Source of the DNA: Nostoc sp. PCC 7107
GTDB taxonomy: Bacteria > Cyanobacteriota > Cyanobacteriia > Cyanobacteriales > Nostocaceae
Assembly (NCBI RefSeq): GCF_000316625.1
Contig: NC_019676.1
Span: 979,001-1,043,000, forward strand
Direction of reading: 5' to 3'
Length of the DNA: 64,000 nt
Made by a program: the position numbers and the translations under genes. Below are positions 45,656-54,588 of this stretch, one piece after another (positions within the stretch are counted from its first letter, which is position 1; every line of letters starts with the position of its first letter). The notes beneath the pieces are model-generated. The model saw only the letters and a program-made list of their open reading frames with translations, did no database searches and was not told the DNA's origin.

Positions 45656-45728
45656 GGGGGTTTAGCTCAGTTGGTAGAGCGCCTGCTTTGCAAGCAGGAT
45701 GTCAGCGGTTCGAGTCCGCTAACCTCCA
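45656..45728 (+). tRNA. tRNA-Ala (anticodon TGC)
   Basis: This 73-base cloverleaf has acceptor GGGGGTT pairing with AACCTCC, D-arm TAGCTCAGTTGGTAGAGC, anticodon stem CCTGC/GCAGG around loop TTTGCAA (anticodon TGC), T-arm GCGGTTCGAGTCCGC and discriminator A. The CCA end is not encoded. It lies between trhO and the LD-carboxypeptidase gene on the opposite strand. Confidence 0.98.
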
Positions 45729-45758
45729 TTAAGGTTGATAAATGCGTAATTTGTAGAT

Positions 45759-46682
45759 TTAGGCAGTAGGTGAGCAAGGGAGCAGGGTAGGAATATCTAA
45801 TATTCCCTGATCGCCGTCTAAAATGACTTGTACCCCTACTGGTAAGGCCGCATTTTGTTCACCGTGACCAAAGGGTAAATCAGATACAATTGGAATTCCT
45901 AAATCACACAAGCGATCGCGCAAAACTTCTTCCACACTAAAACTAGGTACGTTGGCGGGAGGTTCACAACGAGTAAAACCACCTAAAACTATCCCGCGCA
46001 CGTTTGGTAATACGCCACTTAACCGCCACTGGGTCAGCATCCGGTCAATACGATACGGTGCTTCTGTGACATCTTCAAAAGCTAAAATCACATCCTCAAA
46101 ATTAGGTTGTAACGGTGTACCTAAAAGATGAGTAGCTACTGTCAAATTCCCAGGAAGCAAAATTCCAGTTGCAATTCCACCACCCCAACCACAACCTTTC
46201 AGCGGGTCTACCTGCTTTCCTTCTACCCAATTTAATAGTCTTTCTCTAGACCAATCCGGCTCATTGGCAAATGTAGTCAAAACAGGAGCGTGAATGCTAG
46301 AAATTCCCACATTGAAGAGACTCCACAACAAAGCTGTGATATCAGAAAACCCAATGAGCCACTTTGGTGCTGTGGAGTTTTTATGCCAATCCCAACTTTC
46401 TAAAATGCGGGTGCTGCCAAAACCGCCTCTAGCGCAGAGAATACCACGGCAATCAGGGTCGTGCCAAGCCGTGGCTAATTGATGGCGGCGAATTTCGTCT
46501 TTGTCAGCTAAATAGCCCCAGCTTTGGTCAATATTAGGGCTGATTTCCACACGATAACCGCGCGATCGCCAAATTTCTATACTCCGTTCAAAAGCATCAA
46601 ATTCTCGTAAAGCACCACTAGGCGCAATCACGCGCAGTAAATCTCCAGGTTTTAGGGGTGCAGGTAAAATAGTTGATTTCAT
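45759..46682 (-). CDS. LD-carboxypeptidase (S66 family)
   Basis: The product has about 307 residues starting MKSTILPAPLKPGD. The S66 signatures are present: ARGGFGSTR, the nucleophile in GFSDITALLW at about Ser113, the acidic motif FEDVTEAPYRIDRM at about 202-215, and His273 in PFGHGEQ. The family removes the terminal D-Ala from tetrapeptide stems of peptidoglycan or cleaves microcin-like conjugates. No signal peptide, so it is cytosolic murein recycling by analogy. A longer start at 46784 lacks support. Confidence 0.9.
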   Translation of the reverse strand: MKSTILPAPLKPGDLLRVIAPSGALREFDAFERSIEIWRSRGYRVEISPNIDQSWGYLADKDEIRRHQLATAWHDPDCRGILCARGGFGSTRILESWDWHKNSTAPKWLIGFSDITALLWSLFNVGISSIHAPVLTTFANEPDWSRERLLNWVEGKQVDPLKGCGWGGGIATGILLPGNLTVATHLLGTPLQPNFEDVILAFEDVTEAPYRIDRMLTQWRLSGVLPNVRGIVLGGFTRCEPPANVPSFSVEEVLRDRLCDLGIPIVSDLPFGHGEQNAALPVGVQVILDGDQGILDIPTLLPCSPTA

Positions 46683-46820
46683 CAATAGATTTTTTAGGAG
46701 ACAGAATTCCAGAATCAGCAAAAATCCAACTATATACTGTAGTTGCTGCGATGTACACTCATACAATTTGTGGTGTCGCAACATTAGATAAATGGTAGAT
46801 TCAGGTGTATTTAGTATGGC

Positions 46821-46834
46821 AGTGCGATCGCACT
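46821..46834. promoter_or_regulatory. 14-bp palindrome around a HIP1-like core
   Basis: AGTGCGATCGCACT is a perfect palindrome containing the GCGATCGC octamer. The spacer 46683-46999 separates divergent LD-carboxypeptidase and histidine kinase genes. HIP1 is dispersed genome-wide, so the extended symmetry may be coincidental. Nothing else is seen. Confidence 0.3.
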
Positions 46835-46999
46835 AGTAGACGAAATAAAATTCCTATGCCCAAATTAAAAATTTCTAATTCAGTTTTGGGAAGACTAAGG
46901 ATGATAACACTGCCTTTTTTCATACCTGACTTTGCAACTATGGTTCAGGGCGAAAATTGGAAATAGAAATATAACTTAAAAAGGCAAAGGATTGATATT

Positions 47000-48385
47000 A
47001 TGCTTGCTACGCATAGTATGACAAATGCTAATGAGCTTAACCTGCGATTAGAGTCAACTTTGCAAGAATTACCTATGTGGGAAGTTCAGGTTGAGTTAGA
47101 TTGTCCAGGCGGTGAGTTAATTAAACTTTTTAGTCAGCAACCGTTACTTCCAGGAATTATTTTAAATAAAGACCAGTGTCTTATCGGCATGATTTCGCGG
47201 CAAAAGTTTTTTGAAAATATGAGCCGTCCTTATAGCTTTGGATTATTCTTTCGCAGATCAATTGAGAGTTTATATAACTTTATCCAAACAGATTTATTGA
47301 TAATTCCTGGAGAAATAACTATTGTAGAAGCAACTCAAACAGCGTTAAAAAGAGAATTAAATCTAGCCTATGAGCCAATTTTAGTAGAAACTCAATCAGG
47401 AAAATATGGGCTAATTGATTTCCATCAATTACTATTAGCTTACTCTCAGATTTATGCCTTAACTTTGAATCATTTACAGATTGTAGAACAACAATCAAAA
47501 ACTGCTAAAGCCGGATTTCAAGATTTGCAAAGTAATTATACTCGCTTAGTACAAAATGAAAAAATGGCAGCATTGGGACAATTAGTTGCTGGGATTGCCC
47601 ATGAAATCAATAATCCTGTCAACTTTATTGCTGGAAACTTAGTTCATGCTATTAATTACACTCAAGATTTACTAGAGCTAATTGATTTATATCAACAACA
47701 TTATCCAACTCCAGAAGAACCAATTAAAAATCAAATTTCGGCATTTGATTTAGATTATGTGACTGAAGATTTTCATAATTTGTTAGCATCAATGAAAATA
47801 GGGTGTGATCGCATTCAGCAAATAGTCCAATCCTTACGAAATTTTTCTCGTCTTGATGAAGCTGAGAAAAAAATAGTTGATATTCATGAAGGTATTGATA
47901 GTACACTGCTTATTTTAGGCAGTCGCCTGCAAGAAGAAATTAATGGTGTAAGAATCAGTATCGTTAAAGAGTATGGCAATATTCCAGCAATTGAATGTTA
48001 CGCTGGGCTAATAAATCAGGTTTTTATGAAAATCTTGACAAATGCTATTGATGCTTTAGAAGAATCAATGATTAAAAATCAAGAATTAAATCCCCATAAC
48101 GCTGGATTATTTAATGATCCAGTAATTAAGATTCGGACTGAAATTACTAGTAACAATCAAGTAAATATTTGCATTGCTGATAATGGGATAGGCATTCCAG
48201 AGGATATCCAAAAATATTTATTTGACCCTTTTTTTACTACTAAACCAGTCGGTAAGGGTACAGGATTAGGATTATCGATTAGCTATCAAATTATTGTAGA
48301 AAAACATGGCGGACAATTACAGTGCTTATCTACTGTAGGAAAAGGAACTGAATTAATTATTCAAATTCCTGTAAGACTCTCATAA
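47000..48385 (+). CDS. sensor histidine kinase with CBS-like input
   Basis: This 461-residue protein has no transmembrane helices. The N-terminal region (about 20-160) resembles a pair of CBS-like modules ([20 protein letters not shown] and [20 protein letters not shown]). A short coiled coil precedes the HisKA box [17 protein letters not shown] with His201. The HATPase domain shows the N box ([10 protein letters not shown]), G1 (DNGIGIPE), F box (FDPFFTTK) and G2 (GTGLGLSI). No receiver or output is adjacent, so the cognate regulator is unknown. Confidence 0.88.
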   Translation: MLATHSMTNANELNLRLESTLQELPMWEVQVELDCPGGELIKLFSQQPLLPGIILNKDQCLIGMISRQKFFENMSRPYSFGLFFRRSIESLYNFIQTDLLIIPGEITIVEATQTALKRELNLAYEPILVETQSGKYGLIDFHQLLLAYSQIYALTLNHLQIVEQQSKTAKAGFQDLQSNYTRLVQNEKMAALGQLVAGIAHEINNPVNFIAGNLVHAINYTQDLLELIDLYQQHYPTPEEPIKNQISAFDLDYVTEDFHNLLASMKIGCDRIQQIVQSLRNFSRLDEAEKKIVDIHEGIDSTLLILGSRLQEEINGVRISIVKEYGNIPAIECYAGLINQVFMKILTNAIDALEESMIKNQELNPHNAGLFNDPVIKIRTEITSNNQVNICIADNGIGIPEDIQKYLFDPFFTTKPVGKGTGLGLSISYQIIVEKHGGQLQCLSTVGKGTELIIQIPVRLS

Positions 48386-48579
48386 TATTGTGTTCCCTTT
48401 TAGTAGCCAAATAATAGATGAGTGCATTTTGAAAAGGTGAATGTCAGTAGTTGTAGCTTTTTTACTTTAAACTTCCACTACGCTTGCAAATTTTAATCAA
48501 ATCATGGCAGTATAACTCTGCACCTCTTAATCCAGGTGCAAATTGAGTATCAGCAATATTTATTGTCACCAAAAATTTT

Positions 48580-49035
48580 ATGAGCAAAAGATTGAAAGTT
48601 AGCCTTATCTTGCTTGCAGCTTTAGGAAGTTTTGCCTCGCCATTAATTGCTAGAGCTAATTTTGAGGGTAATCTCAACGTAGAAATTGACGGCTTAAAAA
48701 ACACACAAGGACAAGTCTGCGCCAGTATATTTGCTACTAGTCAAGGATTTCCTGCCAATCGCGATCGCGTATTACAAAGACAATGTACTAAAATCACTGA
48801 CACATCTGTAAAACTGACCTTTAAGAACTTAAAAGCAGGTAACTATGCCGTTGCTGTGATGCACGATGAAAATGACGACTTCATGGTTAATCGTAGTGAC
48901 CTAGGTTTTCCTCTCGAAGGCTTTGGATTTTCTCAAAATCCAGAAATTGTTGACCGTGCGCCCAAATTTGAAGAGGCTGCTATTCTAGTTGCAGGTGCGA
49001 ATACAGACATTAAAATTCAGCTGAAATATTTATAA
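48580..49035 (+). CDS. DUF2141 secreted protein
   Basis: This 151-residue protein has a signal peptide (cleavage near LIARA) and a DUF2141 beta-sandwich-like domain with GLKNTQGQVCASIFAT, LKAGNYAVAVMHDENDD and PLEGFGFSQNP. DUF2141 proteins are periplasmic or secreted with no assigned activity. The MHDENDD acidic stretch could bind a cation. The gene converges on the PG-binding/HEAT gene with only 6 bp between stops. Confidence 0.85.
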   Translation: MSKRLKVSLILLAALGSFASPLIARANFEGNLNVEIDGLKNTQGQVCASIFATSQGFPANRDRVLQRQCTKITDTSVKLTFKNLKAGNYAVAVMHDENDDFMVNRSDLGFPLEGFGFSQNPEIVDRAPKFEEAAILVAGANTDIKIQLKYL

Positions 49036-49041
49036 GGCCGA

Positions 49042-50193
49042 TTAACCTGGATCTTTGTGAATATCCTCTGGTAGATTTGGTTGAACTGCTAAGTTACGCA
49101 TTCTTTTTATCTGAGTTAAAGCATACTTCGCTGTTGCCTGTACTTCTGCATCTGGGTCTTCGAGTGCGTGGCCTAACATTTGACTCATTTGTGCCATCAT
49201 ATCGTAGACACGAGTCAAGTCACGGATAGCATTTTGCCTGACTTGAGGACTATCATCTTGCAAGGAAATAGCCAAAGCACGGTTAATTGGCTTGAGGGCG
49301 CGGGTGCTGATTTCTGACAAAGCTGCCAAAATTAAGCTACGTTGTTGGGAATCAGCATCAATCATTAAGTCAACTAAAGGTTGAATTGCACGAGAATCAC
49401 CTTGTTGTCCTAAATCCCAAATCGCTTTACGCCGCCTGGTCGGGTCATTACTGTGTAAATCTTTAATTAATTCATCAACAATATTGAGTTTAGCTAGGCG
49501 AGAAGTTTTTTCTAGTGGTACAACTGTTGTTGGTAGTGGTGATGTTGGTGTCGTAGTTTCTGGACTAATTGATGTGCTGTTTAATTCTGGTAACGGTGAT
49601 TGAATTTGGTCTTCAGCAGCTGGACTCAATGCGGGAAGTAGAGAATCTGGAGACTGTTTTGCTTGCTTGACCTGGCGAAACCTTTTTAATAAAAACAGAA
49701 GTGCGCCAATACTGCCAAAAATTCCTATTCCTAGTAATGACCACCAAACAAAGTCTTTTTGTTTAGGCTTGGTTGTAGCCGCAGATGAAGTATCTGGGCT
49801 AGGTGATACCACAATGGGCGAGGTCGCCAACTGATTTTTTGAGAGAATAGCAGCTTGTACACTCACCTGCGTGGTCTGGTCAGCAATGCCATCTGTTCTT
49901 TTTAAAGCCTTGGTTTTTTGAAATTGAGATACAGCAATTTGGGTAGTGGAACCATACTTTCCATCTACTACCCCCTTGTAGAACCCTAAATCTTGCAATT
50001 GGGACTGTAATTTTCGTACTTCCAGCCCTTGACTACCCAGTTTCAGAACAGCCTGCTGAGTGGGCTGTTGAGAATTGGTTTGGGCAATTGTTAGGTACTT
50101 AGGGTGAGATGTGGCTGTACTTGGGTGATTGGGGTAAAAACCCAGACAACTAAAACAAATGAATATCAGGATAGAGGAAGGACATAGCCTCAT
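49042..50193 (-). CDS. transmembrane protein joining a PG-binding domain to HEAT repeats
   Basis: The product has about 383 residues starting MRLCPSS. After a signal sequence, a PG_binding_1 repeat (LGSQGLEVRKLQSQLQDLG, TTQIAVSQFQ) is followed by a linker and a membrane helix (VWWSLLGIGIFGSIGALLFLL). A Ser/Pro/Thr-rich linker and four to five HEAT-like repeats (DPTRRRKAIWDLGQQGDSRA, DSPQVRQNAIRDLTRV) complete it. The orientation implied is wall-binding outside and HEAT repeats in the cytosol. An earlier start at 50241 is possible. Confidence 0.8.
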   Translation of the reverse strand: MRLCPSSILIFICFSCLGFYPNHPSTATSHPKYLTIAQTNSQQPTQQAVLKLGSQGLEVRKLQSQLQDLGFYKGVVDGKYGSTTQIAVSQFQKTKALKRTDGIADQTTQVSVQAAILSKNQLATSPIVVSPSPDTSSAATTKPKQKDFVWWSLLGIGIFGSIGALLFLLKRFRQVKQAKQSPDSLLPALSPAAEDQIQSPLPELNSTSISPETTTPTSPLPTTVVPLEKTSRLAKLNIVDELIKDLHSNDPTRRRKAIWDLGQQGDSRAIQPLVDLMIDADSQQRSLILAALSEISTRALKPINRALAISLQDDSPQVRQNAIRDLTRVYDMMAQMSQMLGHALEDPDAEVQATAKYALTQIKRMRNLAVQPNLPEDIHKDPG

Positions 50194-50330
50194 ATTACAA
50201 GCTTCAGCCTGAACGTGATTTTGAAATGATCCATACCACAATAGCTTCTCTTATGTCTAAATGTTAACTATGGTTAATGGCCATTTGTGATGATTTATTC
50301 TTCCCCTGATATCCTGCCCTTCTATACTAA

Positions 50331-51401
50331 TTAAGGTAAAAGTTCGGTCTCCGATTCTCTGACTTGTATAGACAGGGAATTGAGCTTTTTCGCTGATGTT
50401 TCTAATACTTGTGGCTGCTGTGTGGCAGTTTTTTCGGGAACCATAAGTGTTTGGTTCTGTCCAGCTAAGTTATCACGCTGATTGATGAGATAGATGCTGA
50501 TTAATGTCAGACAAACGCCTATCCACTGCAAAGGACTGAGAATTTCTGAGAGAAAGAGGTTGCCAAAGAGGAGAGCAAATACTGGTGTGAGGAAGGTTAA
50601 GGAACTAAGACTAGTCAAACTACCACTAGAAGCAAAATAGAAAAATAAACCATAAGCGATCGCACTCCCAAATACTGTGGCATATCCCAAAGCCACCCAA
50701 TCAGATGCAGCAATATTTTGCCATTGCTGAGATTCTCTCAATGCAGACACTCCCCATAAAGGCAAACCACCAATAATCATGTGCCATCCGGTAGCGCTTA
50801 CAGGGTCAGCATGGCGCGTCACAAATCTAATCAAAACTGTTCCTACAGCCATCGACAGCGCCGCTAACAGCATTAACCATTCACCACTAGCAAATAAATC
50901 TTGCCAGTTACCCATTGTGATATTTCCTTGTGTACCCAGCCAATGAAATATCAACTCATCTGGTAAGCCAATTAAGCTAATACCTGTCACGCCTAAACCC
51001 AGTCCTAACCAGCCCCAAAAACCAATGTGTTCCTGAAAAAGCCACAAAGATAGCAAAGCCACTGCTAAAGGTTGGGAGTCAATCATCACTGATCCTAATC
51101 CGGCAGTGGTTCTGACTAAACCTTCTGCTAAAAAGCCTTGAAATAATGTCCCATCTATCAAGGCAAATAAGGTAATCCATAACCATGCTTTCCAACCTTG
51201 TGGTTGGGGTCTACCCATAAGTGCGGCGAAAACCAAAATTAACACTCCCGCTGGTAGCAAGCGCACACCCGCCATGAATAGTGGTGTGGTGTGGGGGATA
51301 ACTCCTTTCATAGCGACCATTGCTGTTCCCCAAAGGAAAAAGGGAGCAATTAGCAATAAGGGAGCGAAGGGTAGTCGAGATGCACTGAGTTTCAGTTGCA
51401 T
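50331..51401 (-). CDS. EamA-type drug/metabolite transporter
   Basis: This protein of about 356 residues has ten hydrophobic segments in two EamA halves (FFLWGTAMVAMKGVIPHTTP; ALGYATVFGSAIAYGLFFYF; LTFLTPVFALLFGNLFLSE). It is a DMT-superfamily permease; the substrate is not predictable. The C-terminal cytosolic tail is about 45 residues and polar. Start chosen at ATG 51401. Confidence 0.85.
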   Translation of the reverse strand: MQLKLSASRLPFAPLLLIAPFFLWGTAMVAMKGVIPHTTPLFMAGVRLLPAGVLILVFAALMGRPQPQGWKAWLWITLFALIDGTLFQGFLAEGLVRTTAGLGSVMIDSQPLAVALLSLWLFQEHIGFWGWLGLGLGVTGISLIGLPDELIFHWLGTQGNITMGNWQDLFASGEWLMLLAALSMAVGTVLIRFVTRHADPVSATGWHMIIGGLPLWGVSALRESQQWQNIAASDWVALGYATVFGSAIAYGLFFYFASSGSLTSLSSLTFLTPVFALLFGNLFLSEILSPLQWIGVCLTLISIYLINQRDNLAGQNQTLMVPEKTATQQPQVLETSAKKLNSLSIQVRESETELLP

Positions 51402-51539
51402 GAGTTTGCTGAGACCTTTATGACACAAGAGCAGAGATTGCTTTAACCAATTCTACCCAATTGTGACTTTTTATGAAGGAAATAATACTTAATTAGGAGT
51501 GCTGAGTGTTTTTCCACTCAACACCCATCTCAATTTGGC

Positions 51540-51725
51540 TTACTCTTTTGGCTTACCTTTGGATTTGTGAGAACCAAAGCTATAGACCATTGCTATTTTT
51601 ACGAGGTCGAAATAGGCAGAATGATTATCTTTATTGACTATTGCTAAAGATATCGAACCTGCGACTAAAATGACTAAAATTGGTGAGAGTGTTTCCCCAG
51701 TGATGCCATTGTTGTTATCTGACAT
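51540..51725 (-). CDS. small membrane protein with strong RBS
   Basis: This 61-residue protein starts at ATG 51725 with AGGAGGT about 8 bases upstream. One hydrophobic segment (about 14-30, LSPILVILVAGSISLAIV) is followed by a polar, Lys-rich C-terminus (HKSKGKPKE). No family is recognised. The excellent ribosome-binding site makes it a convincing gene. It follows the next gene by about 80 bp. Confidence 0.7.
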   Translation of the reverse strand: MSDNNNGITGETLSPILVILVAGSISLAIVNKDNHSAYFDLVKIAMVYSFGSHKSKGKPKE

Positions 51726-51806
51726 GATATGACCTCCTGTAAAGTGATGCCTTTGGCTAAGAAATCAGCCAAAGGCAATATGTAAAACAGCACCGTGAAC
51801 TGTGAA

Positions 51807-52112
51807 TTAACGCCAGGACTCGAAAATCATGGCGATCGCAAATAAGCAAAACAACGAGGCTGCAACCCGTGCAAACCAGACCCAAACATCGAAAGATAGC
51901 AGGCTGTTGGCAATTGCGATCGCACCGAAAATATGAAAAACTACAAAAGCGATCGCCAAACCAACCAAAGTCCACATAAAAAACTTCAATCCTCTAGCCG
52001 TCAATATTAAAAGGGGATTTCGCTTGTCTTCGTGATGAGTTTTCATAGTTTTCTTCCTGTCTTTAGATGGGAGTTGAACAAGAGACCTTTCATCCTGTTT
52101 GTTGTTGCTCAT
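51807..52112 (-). CDS. small two-helix membrane protein with strong RBS
   Basis: This 101-residue protein starts at ATG 52112 with AAGGAGG about 7 bases upstream, favouring it over a longer frame from 52157. A polar, charged N-terminus (SNNKQDERSLVQLPSKDRKK) precedes two hydrophobic segments (about 45-65 and 75-97). I do not recognise the family. Adjacent to a similar small gene, so the two may act together at the membrane. Confidence 0.75.
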   Translation of the reverse strand: MSNNKQDERSLVQLPSKDRKKTMKTHHEDKRNPLLILTARGLKFFMWTLVGLAIAFVVFHIFGAIAIANSLLSFDVWVWFARVAASLFCLFAIAMIFESWR

Positions 52113-52300
52113 AGAATTTCCTCCTTGATAGAAAAACCTAAGCAAAAAGCCGGACATGTAATTTTTGTTACATTGCCCGGCTTGTAAACTTCTTATTTAT
52201 CAAAAGCCGAAATCTCAGATGATTAATATTGAGTTTTTCTGATTACCTCACCAAGCTGCCAGTCTTCTTGAACTTGTGATAGCTATGGCGATGGAGTTGA

Positions 52301-52705
52301 TTATTTTTGGTTATGAGACTGTCTATAAGCTATCCATGCTTCGATGATTTCTTCGTATAGTTTATGGATTTCTTGTAGTTGCTTTTGATTCACATGGTGG
52401 CGGTGGCTCATGTGACTTCTCAAGTTGACAATCGTCTCGTGGTTGGCTTTTTTGCTGGTGATCATTAACTCGCCATGTTGAGTTTCCGATAAAGTCTCGA
52501 TCAGCATAATGTTTATGTGAGAAAAGACAAGTGGTAACTCAACTTCACACCATTGTTTTGGCTTAAGTACAATTTCTGGGCTACCTCTTTCTTGCAGTTT
52601 GAATATAGAAGAAGAAGTGTCTGGGGATTGTTCTCCTATTTTCAAGATAGTTTTGATTGAATTAGAGCCTCTAATAAAGTCTGGCAGTCCTGAGAAGCTG
52701 GTCAT
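52301..52705 (-). CDS. hypothetical protein, 134 residues
   Basis: The frame starts at ATG 52705 with a G-rich AGGGGGC 11-12 bases upstream. The sequence is polar, with a possible beta-rich middle (IVLKPKQWCEVELPLVFSHI) and a basic, His-rich helical end (MSHRHHVNQKQLQEIHKLYE). No family is recognised. It is the first of three small minus-strand genes that end the region before the STAND gene. Confidence 0.6.
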   Translation of the reverse strand: MTSFSGLPDFIRGSNSIKTILKIGEQSPDTSSSIFKLQERGSPEIVLKPKQWCEVELPLVFSHINIMLIETLSETQHGELMITSKKANHETIVNLRSHMSHRHHVNQKQLQEIHKLYEEIIEAWIAYRQSHNQK

Positions 52706-52748
52706 TTTAGTTGCCCCCTGATGTTAGCTGTAAAGTTGGGACTTATCT

Positions 52749-52784
52749 GTTATCTCACATATACTCCTCTGTGTATAAGATAAC
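52749..52784. promoter_or_regulatory. inverted repeat upstream of the small-gene cluster
   Basis: GTTATCT (52749-52755) pairs with AGATAAC (52778-52784), and inner TATAC/GTATA add further pairing. It lies about 45 bp upstream of the 134-residue gene and within the divergent spacer 52706-53142, which is very AT-rich and otherwise empty. Confidence 0.4.
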
Positions 52785-53142
52785 CACATCTCTATTAAAA
52801 AAGCAAGCGTTTAGAAGGAGTATTTCTTTAAAAAATGTCTGTTTATGTAAATTTAATGTATATTTTTCCTTATATACCTCTCACGTATATATAAAAAGCT
52901 ATACTAAACGTAGGTTTTCATACAAAAAATCTTAATAAAAAGCAGACAATATTTTATTCTAAAAAATAAAAATATCGTCTACATTCATAGAAACTGAAAT
53001 AGCGTAGTTACCAACTAGTAATACAATTGTGTGGTAACAGAAATTCTGTAATGACAGATTCTTTTTAGACTTGACAGTTGTGTTATAAGAAAATATTCTC
53101 ACATACTGATAAGTCAAATATATTGTGTGGAGCTTAGATGAG

Positions 53143-54588
53143 ATGAACAGCGCAGCAGATATGCCTCTGCTTCCCGATGATTTCATTACAGGAGTTGCGA
53201 ATAAACATAATGTAACGAAAACTGAGCTAGAGGCATTATTATTAGCACTAAAAGATTATTCTGGTGCAGAAATTGCCGAAAAACTGGCTATTTCTCAAGC
53301 AGCAGTGAGAAAAAGATTAGGGGAAAGTTACCGCAAACTAGGTATAGAAGGCAGCGGTAATAAAAAAATTTATAACTTAAAACAGAAACTATCTGCTCAG
53401 TATCAAGGTATTCAAGAAAATTTTACCGCACCCAAAGAAGATTGGGGTGAAGCAGTTGATGTAGATGGTTTTCGCGGGCGAGAGACAGACATTAAAGATT
53501 TAGAAGAATGGATAGTTGGTAATGATCAGGATTCTGTACGGTGTCGGTTAGTAGCAATTTTAGGTATGGGTGGAATTGGTAAGACTGTGATCGCCGCCAA
53601 AGTTGCCAAAGGAATCCAGCCACAATTTGATTATCTGATTTGGCGATCGCTCCGCAACGCACCACCATTATCAGAAATACTCAACCAACTTTTGCGATTT
53701 TTACCTAATGATGCTGAAGATTATTTAACAGTTAGTGAAAATAACAAAATACTTTTACTGATTGATATTTTGCGAAAACATAGATGCCTGATCATTCTAG
53801 ATAATGTTGAATCAGTGCTACGCAGTGGTAAAGGCAAAACTCAAGAATGGGCTGGCGAATATGAATCTGGGTATGAAAACTATGGCTACTTTTTTAAAAA
53901 AGTAGCGGAAGCATTACATGAAAGTTGTTTATTAATAACTAGTCGAGAAAAACCCAAAGAAGTAGCTGCACTAGAAGGTAAAAATCTTCCAGTGAAAGTT
54001 TTACAGTTATCTAGTCTTAATTTAGAAGAAGCTAGAGAAATTCTGCTGGATAAAGGATGTCAATGTACTGATGAACAATTAGAAGAACTGGTCAAAAGAT
54101 ATTCTGGTAATCCTTTAGCCTTGAAAATAGTTGGTACCACAGTTTATGACTTATTTAGCAATAACATTACAGAATTTTTAAGAGAAATTCAGGGAGAAAA
54201 TGCTGTTTACGGTGATATTCGGTCACTTCTAGATACACAATTTAATCGCTTGTCAGAGCTAGAAAAACAAGTGATGTATCGGTTGGCAATTCATCGGGAA
54301 TATCTTTCTCTGGCACAGCTAAAAAATGATTTAAGAACTACAGAAGTAGAGCCAAAAATACTAGAAGTTATCGAGTCATTATTAAGGCGATCTCTAATTG
54401 AAAAAGAAGCCAAAACCAGCAAGTTTCGGCAGCAATCTGTAGTGATGGAATATGTGAATGAAAGCTACCTCGAAAAGGTAACTCATGAATTTAGCGAAAA
54501 AAAAAACTGGAGTTTGTCCATGCCCACCCTTTGTTACAAGCGCGATCGCTTGATCACATCCGCCAAATACAAGAACGACTTATCTTAG
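53143..54588 (+). CDS. NB-ARC/WD40 STAND protein, N-terminal part (frame ends after A-run)
   Basis: From ATG 53143 the frame encodes an N-terminal helix-turn-helix (KDYSGAEIAEKLAISQAAVR) and an NB-ARC NTPase with Walker A GMGGIGKT at about 141-148, Walker B CLIILDNVES and GNPLALKIVG. A winged-helix-like part follows. At the A-run 54497-54506 the frame is lost and the last 27 codons read unrelated sequence to a stop at 54588. The continuation lies in the -1 frame. STAND NTPases of this type act as signalling switches, and some are defence sensors. Confidence 0.85.
   Translation: MNSAADMPLLPDDFITGVANKHNVTKTELEALLLALKDYSGAEIAEKLAISQAAVRKRLGESYRKLGIEGSGNKKIYNLKQKLSAQYQGIQENFTAPKEDWGEAVDVDGFRGRETDIKDLEEWIVGNDQDSVRCRLVAILGMGGIGKTVIAAKVAKGIQPQFDYLIWRSLRNAPPLSEILNQLLRFLPNDAEDYLTVSENNKILLLIDILRKHRCLIILDNVESVLRSGKGKTQEWAGEYESGYENYGYFFKKVAEALHESCLLITSREKPKEVAALEGKNLPVKVLQLSSLNLEEAREILLDKGCQCTDEQLEELVKRYSGNPLALKIVGTTVYDLFSNNITEFLREIQGENAVYGDIRSLLDTQFNRLSELEKQVMYRLAIHREYLSLAQLKNDLRTTEVEPKILEVIESLLRRSLIEKEAKTSKFRQQSVVMEYVNESYLEKVTHEFSEKKNWSLSMPTLCYKRDRLITSAKYKNDLS
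54497..54506 (+). other. A10 slippery run joining the two parts of the STAND gene
   Basis: Ten consecutive A follow GCG in TTTAGCGAAAA. Upstream the reading frame is E-F-S-E-K-K; one extra A (or a -1 slip) gives K-L-E-F-V-H-A-H-P-L-L-Q, the natural lead into the WD40 half. Options are transcriptional slippage, -1 translational frameshifting, a true frameshift mutation, or a sequencing error. Confidence 0.75.

Noticed and set aside
52711-53186. Two frames of about 75 codons in the spacer upstream of the STAND gene
   Set aside because: AT-rich, no ribosome-binding site, low-complexity product; better explained as promoter DNA.
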